DNA from: Gemmataceae bacterium
Lineage (GTDB): Bacteria; Planctomycetota; Planctomycetia; Gemmatales; Gemmataceae
Length of the DNA: 64,000 bases
Assembly: GCA_009692065.1 (NCBI GenBank)
Contig: SHZY01000006.1
Location: forward strand, 17,391-81,390
Reading direction: 5' to 3'
The notes under the pieces were generated by a model. The model searched no databases, was not told where the DNA came from, and worked only from the letters and a program-made list of their open reading frames with translations. Made by a program: the position numbers and the translations under genes. Shown here one piece after another: positions 8,089 through 17,453 of this stretch (position 1 is the first letter of the stretch; each line of letters opens with the position of its first letter).

Positions 8089-11000
8089 ATGCTCAAGCGC
8101 CTGGAACTCGTCGGCTTCAAGAGCTTTGCCGACAAGACCGTGTTCGAGTTCGGCGACGGCATCACCGCCATCGTCGGACCCAACGGGTCGGGCAAGAGCA
8201 ACATCGTCGATGCCGTCCGCTGGATCCTTGGCGAGCAATCCGCCAAATCCTTGCGCGGCGGCGAAATGGCCGACGTTATCTTCAACGGCTCCTCGTCGCG
8301 CCGCAGCCTCGGACTCGCTGAAGTGACGATGACGTTCGATAACCGCAAACGCCAGCTCGCCACCGAAGCCGAGGAAGTGCAAATCACCCGCCGCGTCTAT
8401 CGCACCGGCGAAGGCGAATACCTCATCAATGGCCAGGCCTCGCGCCTCAGGGACATCAAGGAAATGTTCCTGGGCTCCGGCGCGGGCAACGACGACCTGT
8501 GCATCATCGCCCAGGGCAAGGTCGATGTTCTTTTGCAGGCGTCGAACAAGGACCGCCGCACCATCTTCGAAGAGGCCGCCGGCATCAGCCGATTCAAGGC
8601 CAAGAAGACCGAAACCCTCCGCACGCTCGAACGGGTCGATCAGAACCTCTCTCGCGTCAAGGACATCATCGAGGAAATCGAAAAGCAGCTCCGCTCCGTC
8701 AAGTTGCAGGCCTCGAAAGCCCAGCGTTACCAGGAGCACAGCGACCGCCTCAAGGAGCTGCGCCTCACCCTTGGCCTGACCGAGTATCGTGAGTTGACAC
8801 AGAAGCTCGACGCCGAGACGCAGGCGCTGGACGATCTGAAGGCCGAGCTGGACCAGCGTGCGGCCCGCGCCGGCGCGTGTGAAGCGGAAGCCGAGCGGCT
8901 CGAAATCGCGCTCGCCGATCTCGACGATCAACTGCACGAGGAGGAAGCAGCCCTGGCCAAGCGGCTGCAGCAAATCCAGTCCGAAGAGACGACGATTGCG
9001 CATGAAAGCACCCTCACGGGCGACCTCGAAGCCGAGTTGGCCCAAACGCGCAAGCGCCTGGCCGACCTGACCGTGCGCGTCCGCACGCTGGCCGACACGA
9101 CTAGCGCCGCCGAGGGCGCTCTGCAAGAAGCGGCCACGCAGGCCGAGCACGATCGGCTCGAAGTCGAGGTCCACGAGGCCGAGCTGCAAGCGACGATTGC
9201 AAGGCTTACGGCGCTGCATGAGCAGGTTGCCGCCGACAAGGGGCGCCACTTCGAGGAGATGCGTCGCGCCGCTCATCTGCAAAACGAAGCGGTCGCCAGC
9301 AAGGCGCAGGTCGATAATCTGCGCCGTGAGCGCGATCGCCTGCGCCAGCGCTCCGACACGGCTGCGACCAGCCTCGCTTCACTCGACGTCGAGCTGCAAG
9401 AGCTGCTCCAGGCCGAAGCGCAACTGGTCGATCGGCTCCAGCACGCGCGTCAAGTATTGCAGGAGCAAAAGCTCGAACAGGAACGCTTGCGCACCCTGCG
9501 TGACCGCACGCATGAACGCCTCGCCGAGATGCGCCAGGAGCGCAGCGCGCTCGCGGGCCGCATCGAGGTACTCGCCGGTCTGATCAAGAGCCATGAGGGG
9601 CTCGGCACCGGCGTGCGCGAGGTCATTGCGCTGATCGAACAACCGGACGCGGGGCCGTGGTCCTCCGTGATCGGCATGATTGCGGACTTCTTGACGGTGA
9701 AGCTCGAATATGCCCCGCTGATCGATCTCGCCCTGGGTGAGTGGGCGCAGCGCTTCGTGGTGCGCGATGTGCAGCTCTTCGAGCAAGCGCTCGCCGAACA
9801 TGGGCAGACGTTTTCGGGCCGAGTCAGCTTCTTGCCGCTCACGTCGATTCCGAAGGATGCCGACCCTGCGGTGCAAGAGTTGAAGCAGAATCGTCTTGTG
9901 CAGTTATCGCTGATGAGTCGTCTCAAGGAGCCGGACGGGCCGACGCCGGAGCACGCTGGGCTGGTGGCGCCGGCGGATCAGCTGGTGTCGTGCGAGCATC
10001 CGGAGCTGGCCGATCTGCCGGCACAGCTTTTGGGCCGCACGTTGATTGTGCGCGATCTGGCGACTGCCCGCGTCATTGCCGAACACGCGCCGGGTTTTCG
10101 GCTAATCACGCTGCAAGGCGATTTGCTGGAACCCGATGGCACGCTTACCATAGGCGCCCACCATGCTGAAACCGGGGTGCTGTCGCGAAAAAGCGAATGG
10201 CGTGAATTGACGGAACAGCTGGCAGCGCTCGAAGTTCGCATTCTTGAAATCGAAGGCGAGGAGCAGAACCTGCGTGACAAGCTGCAAGGCTCCGAGGCCG
10301 CCAGCCAGGAGCAGCAGGAAATCGTCACCGTCCTCGCAGAGCAGTGTGCCGATCTGCGCGGGCGCGTCCAGCGCCATCAGGACCGCCGGCAGGGATTGCA
10401 CGAGGAAGTCACTGTTAGCCGCGATGAGATTCAACGCATCGAGCAGGAAGTGCAAACGCTCGAACAAGCCTGGCGGCAGAACGAGGCGCAGGCGGCGGAG
10501 GCCGAAGCGCTGGTGCAAACGCTCCATGGCCGACTGCACGAGGCGGACGAGGAAATACACGTTCGCGAGGACCAGCGCCAGCTCGTCCAGCAAGCCTGCA
10601 CTCAGGCGCAGGTGACGTTTGCCCAGGTCGAGGAACGCCTGCGCGGGTTGCAAACGCAGTACAGCCAGGCGTCGCGCGACTACCAGCAGCGGAATCAGGA
10701 GCTCTTGCAAAATCAAGAGAGCGTCGGCAACCTCAAGGCCCGCTTGCTGGAAAGCCAGCGGACGATGCTGCACGCCTCTTCGCTGTTGGCGCACGATTAC
10801 CTGGCCAAGGAGCACGCTCAACGGCAAGTCGCCGCGATGCTCGAACAGCGCGAGCGCAAACGCAGCGAGCGTGCCCGCCTCACACAGCAAGCCCAGACAG
10901 CCCGCACCGAGTGGCGCACCCATCAGGAAAGCGTGCATCAGCGCGAGCTGGAAGCAGCGAACCTCCATCATCAACGCGACACGCTGGTGCAGCGCCTGCG

Positions 11001-11775
11001 CGACGATTACCAGATCGAGCTGGCCGACTTATCCGTGGGACAGGATTCCAATCCTGTCCAACCAACGACAGAATTGGAGTCCTGTCCCACACCGTTCGAC
11101 CCCGCGGCTACCCAGCAAGAAATCGATGAGTTGCGTCGCAAGCTCGGCCGGCTCGGCAACGTGAACCTGGCCGCGCTCGAAGAACTGCAAGATCTCGAAC
11201 GCCGGGCCACCGAACTGCGAACGCAGTTCGACGATCTGACGTCCGCCAAGAAATCTGCTGAAGAGATCATCGCCAAGATCAACGTGGATAGCAAACGCCT
11301 ATTCATGGAAACGTTCGCCGTGGTGCGCACTCACTTCCAGGAGTTGTTCCGCAAGCTCTTCGGCGGCGGCATGGCGGATGTTGTGCTGGAGGACGAAAAC
11401 GACGTACTCGAGTCCGGCATCGACATCATCGCCCGCCCGCCCGGCAAAGAACTGCGCAGCATCACCTTGATGTCGGGCGGCGAGAAGACGCTGACCGCCG
11501 TCGCGCTCTTGCTCGCTGTGTTCCGCTCGAAGCCCAGCCCGTTCTGCCTCCTGGACGAAGTCGATGCCGCTCTGGATGAAGCGAACATCGCGCGCTTCAC
11601 CGCGGTCCTGCGCGAATTTTTGGAGCTGTCGCAATTCATCATCGTCACGCATTCGAAGAAGACGATGGCTTGCGCCGACACGCTCTACGGCATCACCATG
11701 CAGGAATCGGGCATCTCCAAACAAGTGACGATCCGCTTCGAGGATTGGGTGGAGGAGAAGGCGCAGGCGTCGTGA
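8089..11775 (+). CDS. smc: Chromosome segregation ATPase SMC
   Basis: Predicted 1,228 residues, a normal length for bacterial SMC. The N-terminal half-ATPase has the Walker A motif 'GPNGSGKSN' (30-38). Two long Glu/Gln/Arg-rich coiled coils flank a hinge at about 510-670. The C-terminal half carries the signature '[16 protein letters not shown]' and the Walker B/D loop '[15 protein letters not shown]'. The protein forms a condensin-like ring on DNA. No scpA or scpB is in the window. Unusual feature: residues of about 983-1001 ('[19 protein letters not shown]') break the coiled coil and are encoded by an in-frame palindromic repeat (see 11035-11090). Confidence 0.97.
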   Translation: MLKRLELVGFKSFADKTVFEFGDGITAIVGPNGSGKSNIVDAVRWILGEQSAKSLRGGEMADVIFNGSSSRRSLGLAEVTMTFDNRKRQLATEAEEVQITRRVYRTGEGEYLINGQASRLRDIKEMFLGSGAGNDDLCIIAQGKVDVLLQASNKDRRTIFEEAAGISRFKAKKTETLRTLERVDQNLSRVKDIIEEIEKQLRSVKLQASKAQRYQEHSDRLKELRLTLGLTEYRELTQKLDAETQALDDLKAELDQRAARAGACEAEAERLEIALADLDDQLHEEEAALAKRLQQIQSEETTIAHESTLTGDLEAELAQTRKRLADLTVRVRTLADTTSAAEGALQEAATQAEHDRLEVEVHEAELQATIARLTALHEQVAADKGRHFEEMRRAAHLQNEAVASKAQVDNLRRERDRLRQRSDTAATSLASLDVELQELLQAEAQLVDRLQHARQVLQEQKLEQERLRTLRDRTHERLAEMRQERSALAGRIEVLAGLIKSHEGLGTGVREVIALIEQPDAGPWSSVIGMIADFLTVKLEYAPLIDLALGEWAQRFVVRDVQLFEQALAEHGQTFSGRVSFLPLTSIPKDADPAVQELKQNRLVQLSLMSRLKEPDGPTPEHAGLVAPADQLVSCEHPELADLPAQLLGRTLIVRDLATARVIAEHAPGFRLITLQGDLLEPDGTLTIGAHHAETGVLSRKSEWRELTEQLAALEVRILEIEGEEQNLRDKLQGSEAASQEQQEIVTVLAEQCADLRGRVQRHQDRRQGLHEEVTVSRDEIQRIEQEVQTLEQAWRQNEAQAAEAEALVQTLHGRLHEADEEIHVREDQRQLVQQACTQAQVTFAQVEERLRGLQTQYSQASRDYQQRNQELLQNQESVGNLKARLLESQRTMLHASSLLAHDYLAKEHAQRQVAAMLEQRERKRSERARLTQQAQTARTEWRTHQESVHQRELEAANLHHQRDTLVQRLRDDYQIELADLSVGQDSNPVQPTTELESCPTPFDPAATQQEIDELRRKLGRLGNVNLAALEELQDLERRATELRTQFDDLTSAKKSAEEIIAKINVDSKRLFMETFAVVRTHFQELFRKLFGGGMADVVLEDENDVLESGIDIIARPPGKELRSITLMSGGEKTLTAVALLLAVFRSKPSPFCLLDEVDAALDEANIARFTAVLREFLELSQFIIVTHSKKTMACADTLYGITMQESGISKQVTIRFEDWVEEKAQAS
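11035..11090. repeat. GGACAGGATTCC palindromic element inside smc
   Basis: Two 17-base arms (11035-11051 starting GTGGGACAGGA, and 11074-11090 ending TCCTGTCCCAC) pair with one mismatch. The left arm also starts a smaller perfect palindrome, GGACAGGATTCC followed by AATCCTGTCC. The sequence is in frame and unlike the surrounding coiled-coil codons, consistent with insertion into the gene. Confidence 0.85.
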
Positions 11776-11809
11776 TGAATCAACGTAGATCCAACCAAAG
11801 GGTTCAACC

Positions 11810-12118
11810 ATGATCCATGTCATCGCCACGATCACCGTCAAGCCGGGCAAGCGTGATGCTTTCCTTGCCGAGTTTCATCGTATCGTGCCGCTGGTGCATG
11901 CCGAGGCGGGCTGCATCGAGTACGGCCCGACCGTCGATGTGGCGAGCGGCATTTCCGTGCAGGGGCCGCTGCGTGAGAATGTCGCCGTGATCGTCGAGAA
12001 ATGGTCGAGCCTGGACGCGCTCAAGGCTCACACGCAGGCGGCGCACATGGCGGACTATCGCGTGCGCGTGCAGGACCTGGTGGAGAGCGTGACGTTGCAG
12101 ATCTTGGCGCCGGCGTAA
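11810..12118 (+). CDS. Antibiotic-biosynthesis-monooxygenase (ABM/YgiN)-type protein
   Basis: Predicted 102 residues, matching the length of single-domain ABM proteins. It opens with the strand 'MIHVIATITVKPGKRDAFL' and contains the typical 'EAGCIEYGPTVD' and 'VIVEKWSSLDALKAH' segments, ending with '...HMADYRVRVQDLV'. The fold is a dimeric ferredoxin-like alpha/beta barrel; characterised members oxidise quinols or bind heme without a cofactor of their own. It starts 34 bp after smc and may be cotranscribed. The substrate is unknown. Confidence 0.88.
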   Translation: MIHVIATITVKPGKRDAFLAEFHRIVPLVHAEAGCIEYGPTVDVASGISVQGPLRENVAVIVEKWSSLDALKAHTQAAHMADYRVRVQDLVESVTLQILAPA

Positions 12119-12123
12119 CTCCT

Positions 12124-12178
12124 GCCGCTTGCGGCGTAGCATTCAAGTGGCATCCAGGAGCGCTACGCTGCAAGCGGC
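12124..12178. repeat. TTAGCG/GCCGCTTGCGGC hairpin family, diverged copy
   Basis: Arms GCCGCTTGCGGCGTAGC (12124-12140) and its complement (12162-12178) enclose about 21 bases. It lies between the convergent stops of the monooxygenase and the PfpI gene, so a bidirectional terminator role is possible here. Confidence 0.85.
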
Positions 12179-12181
12179 GAG

Positions 12182-12709
12182 TCATTTCCTTTCCTGAATC
12201 GCCTTCATCAACTCCACCACGAACGCAGGCAGGTCGTCGGGCTTGCGGCTCGTGATGATGTTGCCGTCGCGCACGACCTCGGCATCGACGTAGTTCGCGC
12301 CGGCGTTGACGACGTCGTCCTTGATCGCGAAAAAGCAGGTCGCCTTTTTGCCGCGCAAGGCGGGCGTCGAACACAGCACCCAGGGGCCATGGCAGATGGC
12401 GGCGATCGGCTTGCCTTGCTCAGCGATATGGCGCACCAGCTTGATGACGGCTTCATGCCGGCGCAGGAAGTCCGGGGCGAAGCCGCCGGGGATGACCAGC
12501 GCGTCGAAATCGTCAGGGCTGACGTCCTTGGCGGCCTTGTCGCTTTTCGCAGGATAGCCAAGCTTGCTCGGATAGGTGGCGCCGGCCTCGGGGCCGACCA
12601 GCGTCACCTTGCAGCCAGCCTCGCGCAGGCGAAAGATGGGGTACCAGACCTCCATCTCCTGATACTGCTGTTCGACCAAAACCGCGACACGGGCTTGCTT
12701 GAGGTCCAT
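12182..12709 (-). CDS. DJ-1/PfpI-family protein
   Basis: Predicted 175 residues, the normal length for the family. The start at 12709 ('MDLKQARVAVLV') is preferred over the longer frame, whose extra residues come from the GTGAGTGG repeat. The nucleophile-elbow motif 'AAICHGPWVL' places the reactive cysteine at Cys 106, and a conserved acidic residue occurs in 'QEMEVWYP' near 18-20. 'VIPGGFAPDFLR' is the substrate-pocket loop. Family members act as glyoxalases/deglycases, proteases or stress chaperones, and sequence alone does not choose between them. Confidence 0.93.
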   Translation of the reverse strand: MDLKQARVAVLVEQQYQEMEVWYPIFRLREAGCKVTLVGPEAGATYPSKLGYPAKSDKAAKDVSPDDFDALVIPGGFAPDFLRRHEAVIKLVRHIAEQGKPIAAICHGPWVLCSTPALRGKKATCFFAIKDDVVNAGANYVDAEVVRDGNIITSRKPDDLPAFVVELMKAIQERK

Positions 12710-12726
12710 GGTGGTGGGTCTCCGGT

Positions 12727-12804
12727 TGGTGAGTGGTGAGTGGTGAGTGGTGAGTGGTGAGTAGTAAATCAAGCTATCATTACCACTCACCACTCACCAC
12801 TCAC
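12727..12804. repeat. GTGAGTGGTGAGTGG inverted repeat
   Basis: A tandem GGTGAGTGGTGAGTGG array (12727-12764) faces its complement (12782-12804) across 17 bases. The complement overlaps the 3' end of the next leftward gene and supplies its TGA stop (12801-12803). Confidence 0.9.
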
Positions 12805-13790
12805 GCATTCTTCTTGTACCAATCCATCGTCTCGCCGATGGCTTCCTCGAAGTTCACGCGCGGGCGGTAACACAGCTCGGTCATTGCTTTCTCGATGCTA
12901 AAGTCGAGGTTATAGCCCATGAACTTCAGGCGCGTGAAGTTAAACAAGGGCGCTTCATTGGCGCCCTTCATTCTCGCCAGCGTCTCGGCAAACCACGTCA
13001 CGGTCCACGCAAACCACATCGGCGGCGTGCGTGTCGGGAACGGCAGGCCCATCGCCTTGGCAATCGACTCGATGAATTTGCGCTTGGGCACGAATTCGCC
13101 ATCGGTGAGGTTGAAGACCTTGCCGACCGCGTTTTCATTCTCAGCGGCCAGGAAGACGGCATCGACGAGATTTTCAACGAAAATCGTGTTGAGCGCCGAG
13201 TTCCCGCCGCCTGGATAGCGCAGCCGGCCCTGGCGCAGCCCGTCGATGATGCGCGGCATCACAGTGCGGTCGCGCGGGCCATAGACGAAGCCGGGCCGCA
13301 GCACCACGACGGGGATGTCGAACTCCTTGTAGTAGCTCAAGGCAAGTTGCTCGGCTTCGACCTTGGATTGCGAATAGCTGTCGCGATGCGTGCTCGGCAG
13401 CGGCTCGGTTTCGTCGGTGCCGTGGTGGTGCCGGGCCGCGTAGACGCCGAGGCTGCTCATATGGATGAAGCGTGGGAAGAGCCCCTGCCCTTTGCAGGCG
13501 TCAAGAAGAACGCGCAAGCCCTCGACGTTGACCTGGCGATATTCGTCGATCGGCCCCCAGTCGCCGACCTTGGCAGCGCAGTGGACGATGACGTCCGCCT
13601 CGCTGACAGCTTGCCGCACCAGGTTCGCATCGCTCAATTCGCCGCGATAGAGGACAGCGCCCAGTTTCTCCAGTTCGCGCACATCGCTGGTGGGCCGCAC
13701 GATGGCGCTGAGCGCCTGTTCTTTGCGGACGCACCTTTCAGCGAGATGTCCGCCGACGAATCCCGTGGCGCCGGTGATGAGATAACGCAT
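12801..13790 (-). CDS. NAD-dependent epimerase/dehydratase (extended SDR)
   Basis: Predicted 329 residues. The Rossmann nucleotide-binding motif 'TGATGFVGGH' lies at 6-15, 'VIVHCAAKVGDWG' covers the NAG-like region, and the catalytic set is Ser 112/113 with 'YSQSK' (Tyr 139, Lys 143). 'VVLRPGFVYGPRD' is the substrate-side motif of extended SDRs. Resemblance is to sugar-nucleotide epimerases and 3-beta-hydroxysteroid/NSDHL-type dehydrogenases; the substrate is not clear. It runs toward the PfpI gene with the GTGAGTGG repeat between them. Confidence 0.92.
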   Translation of the reverse strand: MRYLITGATGFVGGHLAERCVRKEQALSAIVRPTSDVRELEKLGAVLYRGELSDANLVRQAVSEADVIVHCAAKVGDWGPIDEYRQVNVEGLRVLLDACKGQGLFPRFIHMSSLGVYAARHHHGTDETEPLPSTHRDSYSQSKVEAEQLALSYYKEFDIPVVVLRPGFVYGPRDRTVMPRIIDGLRQGRLRYPGGGNSALNTIFVENLVDAVFLAAENENAVGKVFNLTDGEFVPKRKFIESIAKAMGLPFPTRTPPMWFAWTVTWFAETLARMKGANEAPLFNFTRLKFMGYNLDFSIEKAMTELCYRPRVNFEEAIGETMDWYKKNA

Positions 13791-13807
13791 GTGGCTGTTC
13801 TACCGAA

Positions 13808-13910
13808 AGGGAGAAAGGGAGACAGGGAGGCAAGGAGACAGGGAGACAAGGAGAAGCCGAATTTGGCGCGGGGCCTTCTTTCTCCTTGTCTCCTTGCCTT
13901 CTTGTCTCGG
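13808..13910. repeat. GGAGACAGGGAGACAAGGAG inverted repeat, copy 2
   Basis: The left arm (13808-13856) is made of GGGAGA/CAAGGAGA units and faces a CTCCTTGTCTCC-type arm (13874-13910). It sits between the divergent epimerase and bamA starts. It is clearly related to the copy at 5961-6035. Confidence 0.88.
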
Positions 13911-14002
13911 TTCCTTGGGCTTGACAGCCGCCTGGACATGGGCTATCTCGCTCGCTTCCAATGGAATGCGCACACGCGTATCAACGATTCCGAGGATGCC
14001 CC

Positions 14003-16369
14003 ATGAACGGGACGAGCGGAGCAAACAAAGCGAAGGTCTCAGCCAGCCGGTTCATCCTGGTGCTGCTGGGCCTGGCTGCCTTGTGGCTGCCGGAACGAGT
14101 TGGCATCGCCCAGGCCCCAGCCCGGCGCGAGGTCGTTGCCGAGGTCCGCTTCGAAGGAATACGCAATATTCCTGAAGAAAAGGCGCTGCTGTTGGTGCGT
14201 ACCAAGCCGGGCCGCGAGTTCTCCGATGCCGAGGCCCAGGCCGACATTAACCGCCTGGCCGCCTCGAACCTGTGCCGGCCGATCGCGGTAAGGCTCGATC
14301 GCACCACCGATGGCCGGGTGATTGTCATCTTCGTTGTGCGCGAATACCGCGGCGTCGTGCGCGAAGTGATCTTCAAGCATGCCAAGCATGTCGATACCAA
14401 GGAACTGCAAAACCTGACGCGCGTGCGGCGCGGCATGCCTCTGGATAAAGGTCTCAATCAGCTCGCTTGCTACACGATCCAGGAGCATCTGCAAAAACAG
14501 GGCTACTACTTCGCCAACGTCACTCTCGAAGAAGGCTACGACGAAGGCCACGAACGCGTGGTCTTCAACGTCACCGAAGGTCCGCTGGTGCGCGTGCGGA
14601 ACGTTGATTTCGTTGGCCAGAAGGAACTGGCAGGCGCGGAACGCTTGCGCACGCAGATCGATACCAGCCGAGCTTTCCTGCAAACCTGGGGCGGCAAGTT
14701 CAATCCCGAAATCGTCAACAACGACGTCGCCAAGCTGGCGGAATACTATCGCAACAACGGCTACCACAAGGTCGATGTCTCCCGCGAGCTGCGCTTCAGC
14801 GACGACTTCCAGTACGTGGACATCATCTTCCACATCCGCGAATCCGAGCGCTTTCGCATCCATGATTCCGTCGTCGTCGGCTCCAAGAATTTTTCCGCTG
14901 AACAGCTTTCGAGCGTCGTCACCAACAAAAAAGGCGAGTTCTTCAACTCGAAGGTCGTCAACGAAGATCTGAGCTACTTGACCCAGTACATCGGCTACCG
15001 CGGCTATCAGGCGGACGTCCGCGAGGTCATCACCGAGGTGCCCGACAACCCAGGCTTCGTCCGCGTGCAGTATGTCGTCGAGGACAGGCCGATGGCGTAC
15101 GTCGGCGGAGTGCACATCGTCGGCAATACGGTCACGCAGGATCGCGTCATTCGCCGCATGTTGCAGGAGCTCCAGCCCGGCCAGATCTTGCGCTATCCCG
15201 AATTGGGCTATGCCGAGCGAAACCTGGCCCGGCTCAGCATCTTTGAGATGAATCCGGAGCTTGGCATCCGCCCGACCGTGCAGGCGCTTGACACGCCGGG
15301 ACCGTACAAGGACATCCTGGTCAAGGTGCAGGAAACCCGCACCGGCAGCCTGATGCTCGGTGCCGGCCTCAACTCGGACTCAGGCATCGTCGGCAGCATC
15401 GTCCTCAACGAACGCAACTTCGACATCTTCCGCTTCCCGACCAGCTTCGCCGACCTCTGGGAAGGCAAGGCCTTCCGCGGCGCAGGCCAGGAACTCCGCA
15501 TCGAAGCGGTCCCCGGCACCTACGTCCAGCGCTACAGCATCAGCGTCCGCGAGCCGTTCCTGTTCGATCGGCCTTACAGCTTGCTCACCAGCCTCTATTA
15601 TCGCGACCGCATTTTCGATGAATACACGGAAGGCCGCTTCGGCACGCGCCTCAACCTCGGCCATCAGTTCAATAGGGAATGGGGCGCGAGCGTCGGCATC
15701 CGCGCCGAAAATGTCAGCGTCAGCAATGTCGCCTTTGGGGCGCCGGTCGACTACACGTCCGCCGTCGGCCATAGCAACATATTCGCCCCCAGCTTCACCG
15801 TGGCTTATGACACACGCGATTCCTTCATGCGGCCCACTGAGGGCGGTAAGGTGGAATTCACGTACGAACAGGTCTTCGGCACCAATGTGTTCCCGATTTT
15901 CAACCTCGAGGCGAGCCGCTACTTCACGACCTGGCAGCGCCCCGACGGCTCGGGCAAACACGTCCTGGCCATGCGCAGCCAGGTCTCATGGGCCGGCGAC
16001 AACGCACCGGTCTACGAACGCTTCTTCGGCGGCGGCTTCATGAGCGTGCGCGGCTTCGAATTCCGCGGCGTCGGCCCCAACACCAACGGCTTCATGGTCG
16101 GCGGCCAGTTCCAGTTCATCAACAACATCGAGTACCAGATCCCGATCAAGGCCAACGACAATCTCTACTTCGTCGCCTTCCTGGATTCCGGCACCGTCGA
16201 GAGCAAAGCCGGCATCAACGACTATCGCGTGTCCGCGGGCTTCGGCCTTCGCATCACCGTGCCGATGATGGGCCCGGTGCCGATCGCCCTCGACTTCGGT
16301 TTCCCGATCGTCAAGGGTTCCACGGACCGCACGCAGCTTTTCAGCTTCGGCATTCAAATGTCGCGATAA
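14003..16369 (+). CDS. bamA: Outer-membrane protein assembly factor BamA
   Basis: Predicted 788 residues, normal for BamA. The start at 14003 gives a signal peptide (hydrophobic run 'FILVLLGLAALWL'). Several POTRA domains follow to about residue 430; each has a beta-strand, two helices and a 'V..v.f.G' strand (for example 'VRVRNVDFVGQKEL', 'AYVGGVHIVGNTVT'). The rest is a 16-strand-type beta-barrel with the loop-6 motif 'SVRGFEFRG' and a C-terminal beta-signal-like end 'LFSFGIQMSR'. It inserts outer-membrane barrels, which supports a Gram-negative-type envelope in this planctomycete. No hlpA/skp or lpx genes follow, unlike in proteobacteria. Confidence 0.96.
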   Translation: MNGTSGANKAKVSASRFILVLLGLAALWLPERVGIAQAPARREVVAEVRFEGIRNIPEEKALLLVRTKPGREFSDAEAQADINRLAASNLCRPIAVRLDRTTDGRVIVIFVVREYRGVVREVIFKHAKHVDTKELQNLTRVRRGMPLDKGLNQLACYTIQEHLQKQGYYFANVTLEEGYDEGHERVVFNVTEGPLVRVRNVDFVGQKELAGAERLRTQIDTSRAFLQTWGGKFNPEIVNNDVAKLAEYYRNNGYHKVDVSRELRFSDDFQYVDIIFHIRESERFRIHDSVVVGSKNFSAEQLSSVVTNKKGEFFNSKVVNEDLSYLTQYIGYRGYQADVREVITEVPDNPGFVRVQYVVEDRPMAYVGGVHIVGNTVTQDRVIRRMLQELQPGQILRYPELGYAERNLARLSIFEMNPELGIRPTVQALDTPGPYKDILVKVQETRTGSLMLGAGLNSDSGIVGSIVLNERNFDIFRFPTSFADLWEGKAFRGAGQELRIEAVPGTYVQRYSISVREPFLFDRPYSLLTSLYYRDRIFDEYTEGRFGTRLNLGHQFNREWGASVGIRAENVSVSNVAFGAPVDYTSAVGHSNIFAPSFTVAYDTRDSFMRPTEGGKVEFTYEQVFGTNVFPIFNLEASRYFTTWQRPDGSGKHVLAMRSQVSWAGDNAPVYERFFGGGFMSVRGFEFRGVGPNTNGFMVGGQFQFINNIEYQIPIKANDNLYFVAFLDSGTVESKAGINDYRVSAGFGLRITVPMMGPVPIALDFGFPIVKGSTDRTQLFSFGIQMSR

Positions 16370-16378
16370 ACTGATCTT

Positions 16379-16416
16379 CGTTTAGCGCTCGCGCGGCGCC
16401 ATGCGAGCGCTAAACG
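16379..16416. repeat. TTAGCG hairpin family, short form
   Basis: A perfect 14-bp stem (CGTTTAGCGCTCGC and its complement) encloses a 10-base loop. It lies between the convergent stops of bamA and mqnD. Confidence 0.9.
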
Positions 16417-16426
16417 CAAGCCAGTT

Positions 16427-17335
16427 TCATTCCACAAACTCCACCTTCATCGGCTTCGGTATCACCCCCGCACGATTGGCTTCGTCCAGCAACCTCGCTA
16501 CGGCGGCACGGCCGCGCGGGCCGTAGTCCAGCGTCCAGTCGTTCACGTACATGCCGACGAAGCGGTCCGCGAGATCGCGATCCATGTCGCGCGCATAGTT
16601 GAGAGCGTAGCTCAGCGCGTCCTGGCGATGATCGAGACTGTACTGGATGCTCTCCTTGATCAACCGGCGGACGTTGCGGATCGTATCGCTGCCCAGATCG
16701 CGCCGTACCACATTGCCTCCCAGCGGCAACGGCAATCCCGTCTTCTCCTGCCACCACACGCCGAGGTCAATCACCAGGTGCAACCCCTGGTTCTGGAAGG
16801 TAAGCTGCCCCTCGTGAATGATCAGCCCCGCGTCGAACTTGCCCGCGGCGAGCGCGGGGATGATCTCATCGAAGGGTATCACCTCGTAGCTGAACCCGAC
16901 ATTTCTCCCCTCGCCACCCGTGAGAGGGGCCGGGGGTGAGGGGGGAGTTTCCAGTGCGCCACCCAACAGCAATCGCAGCGCCAAGAACGCCGTCGTCATC
17001 GTGCCGGGGATGGCGATCTTGATCGATTTCAGATCGCCGACCGTCATCGGCTTGCGTGCGACGATCATAGGGCCATAGCGGTCTCCCATGCTGCAACCGC
17101 TCGGCAGCAGCGCGTATTTGTCGAGCAGAAACGCCAGGGCGTGAATGCTGACGGCGCTGACCTCCAACTCGCCCTTCAGCGCGCGGCGATTGAGCGTCTC
17201 GATATCTTGTAGCTCGTGCCGAAAGACCAGGTCGCCGGTATCGATCTTGCCGTGCGCCAGCGCGTAGAACATGAACGCGTCATCGGGATCGGGACTATGG
17301 CCGACGGTGATTACTTGCTTGGTCATGGATGGCAT
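16427..17335 (-). CDS. mqnD: 1,4-dihydroxy-6-naphthoate synthase (futalosine menaquinone pathway)
   Basis: Predicted 302 residues, slightly longer than usual. It has the diagnostic MqnD start 'GHSPDPDDAFMFYAL' (12-26), 'EVSAVSIHALAFL', the 'SMGDRYGPM' segment and 'FDAGLIIHEGQLT', a periplasmic-binding-protein-like fold. MqnD converts cyclic de-hypoxanthine futalosine to 1,4-dihydroxy-6-naphthoate. Residues of about 129-144 ('ETPPSPPAPLTGGEGRN') are foreign to the family and come from an in-frame palindromic repeat; they fall between the helix after 'GTMTTAFLALRLLL' and the strand 'VGFSYEVIPF', a surface position. The start at 17335 has GGGGAG just upstream. Confidence 0.95.
   Translation of the reverse strand: MPSMTKQVITVGHSPDPDDAFMFYALAHGKIDTGDLVFRHELQDIETLNRRALKGELEVSAVSIHALAFLLDKYALLPSGCSMGDRYGPMIVARKPMTVGDLKSIKIAIPGTMTTAFLALRLLLGGALETPPSPPAPLTGGEGRNVGFSYEVIPFDEIIPALAAGKFDAGLIIHEGQLTFQNQGLHLVIDLGVWWQEKTGLPLPLGGNVVRRDLGSDTIRNVRRLIKESIQYSLDHRQDALSYALNYARDMDRDLADRFVGMYVNDWTLDYGPRGRAAVARLLDEANRAGVIPKPMKVEFVE
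16905..16948. repeat. CCCCTCTCCC-family palindromic element inside mqnD
   Basis: A CTCCCCTC stretch is followed within 20 bases by GAGAGGGGCCGGGGGTGAGG. It is the same sequence family as the intergenic copies at 19234-19279 and 19407-19447 and the copy inside the gene at 61285. It keeps the mqnD frame and encodes a Pro/Gly-rich loop. Confidence 0.85.
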
Positions 17336-17403
17336 CTTTCTCCCCTCGGATTGTTACCTTCACTAACCGCAGAGATCGGTGTTACATAACGAACGCCGCT
17401 CTT

Positions 17404-17441
17404 CGTTTAGCGCCCGCGCGGCACCCCGCGGGCGCTAAACG
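17404..17441. repeat. TTAGCG hairpin family, short form
   Basis: A perfect 15-bp stem (CGTTTAGCGCCCGCG and complement) with an 8-base loop lies between the leftward ABC-permease stop (17454) and the mqnD start (17335), 12 bp after the permease stop. Confidence 0.9.
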
Positions 17442-17453
17442 AGGAAAGGACGA

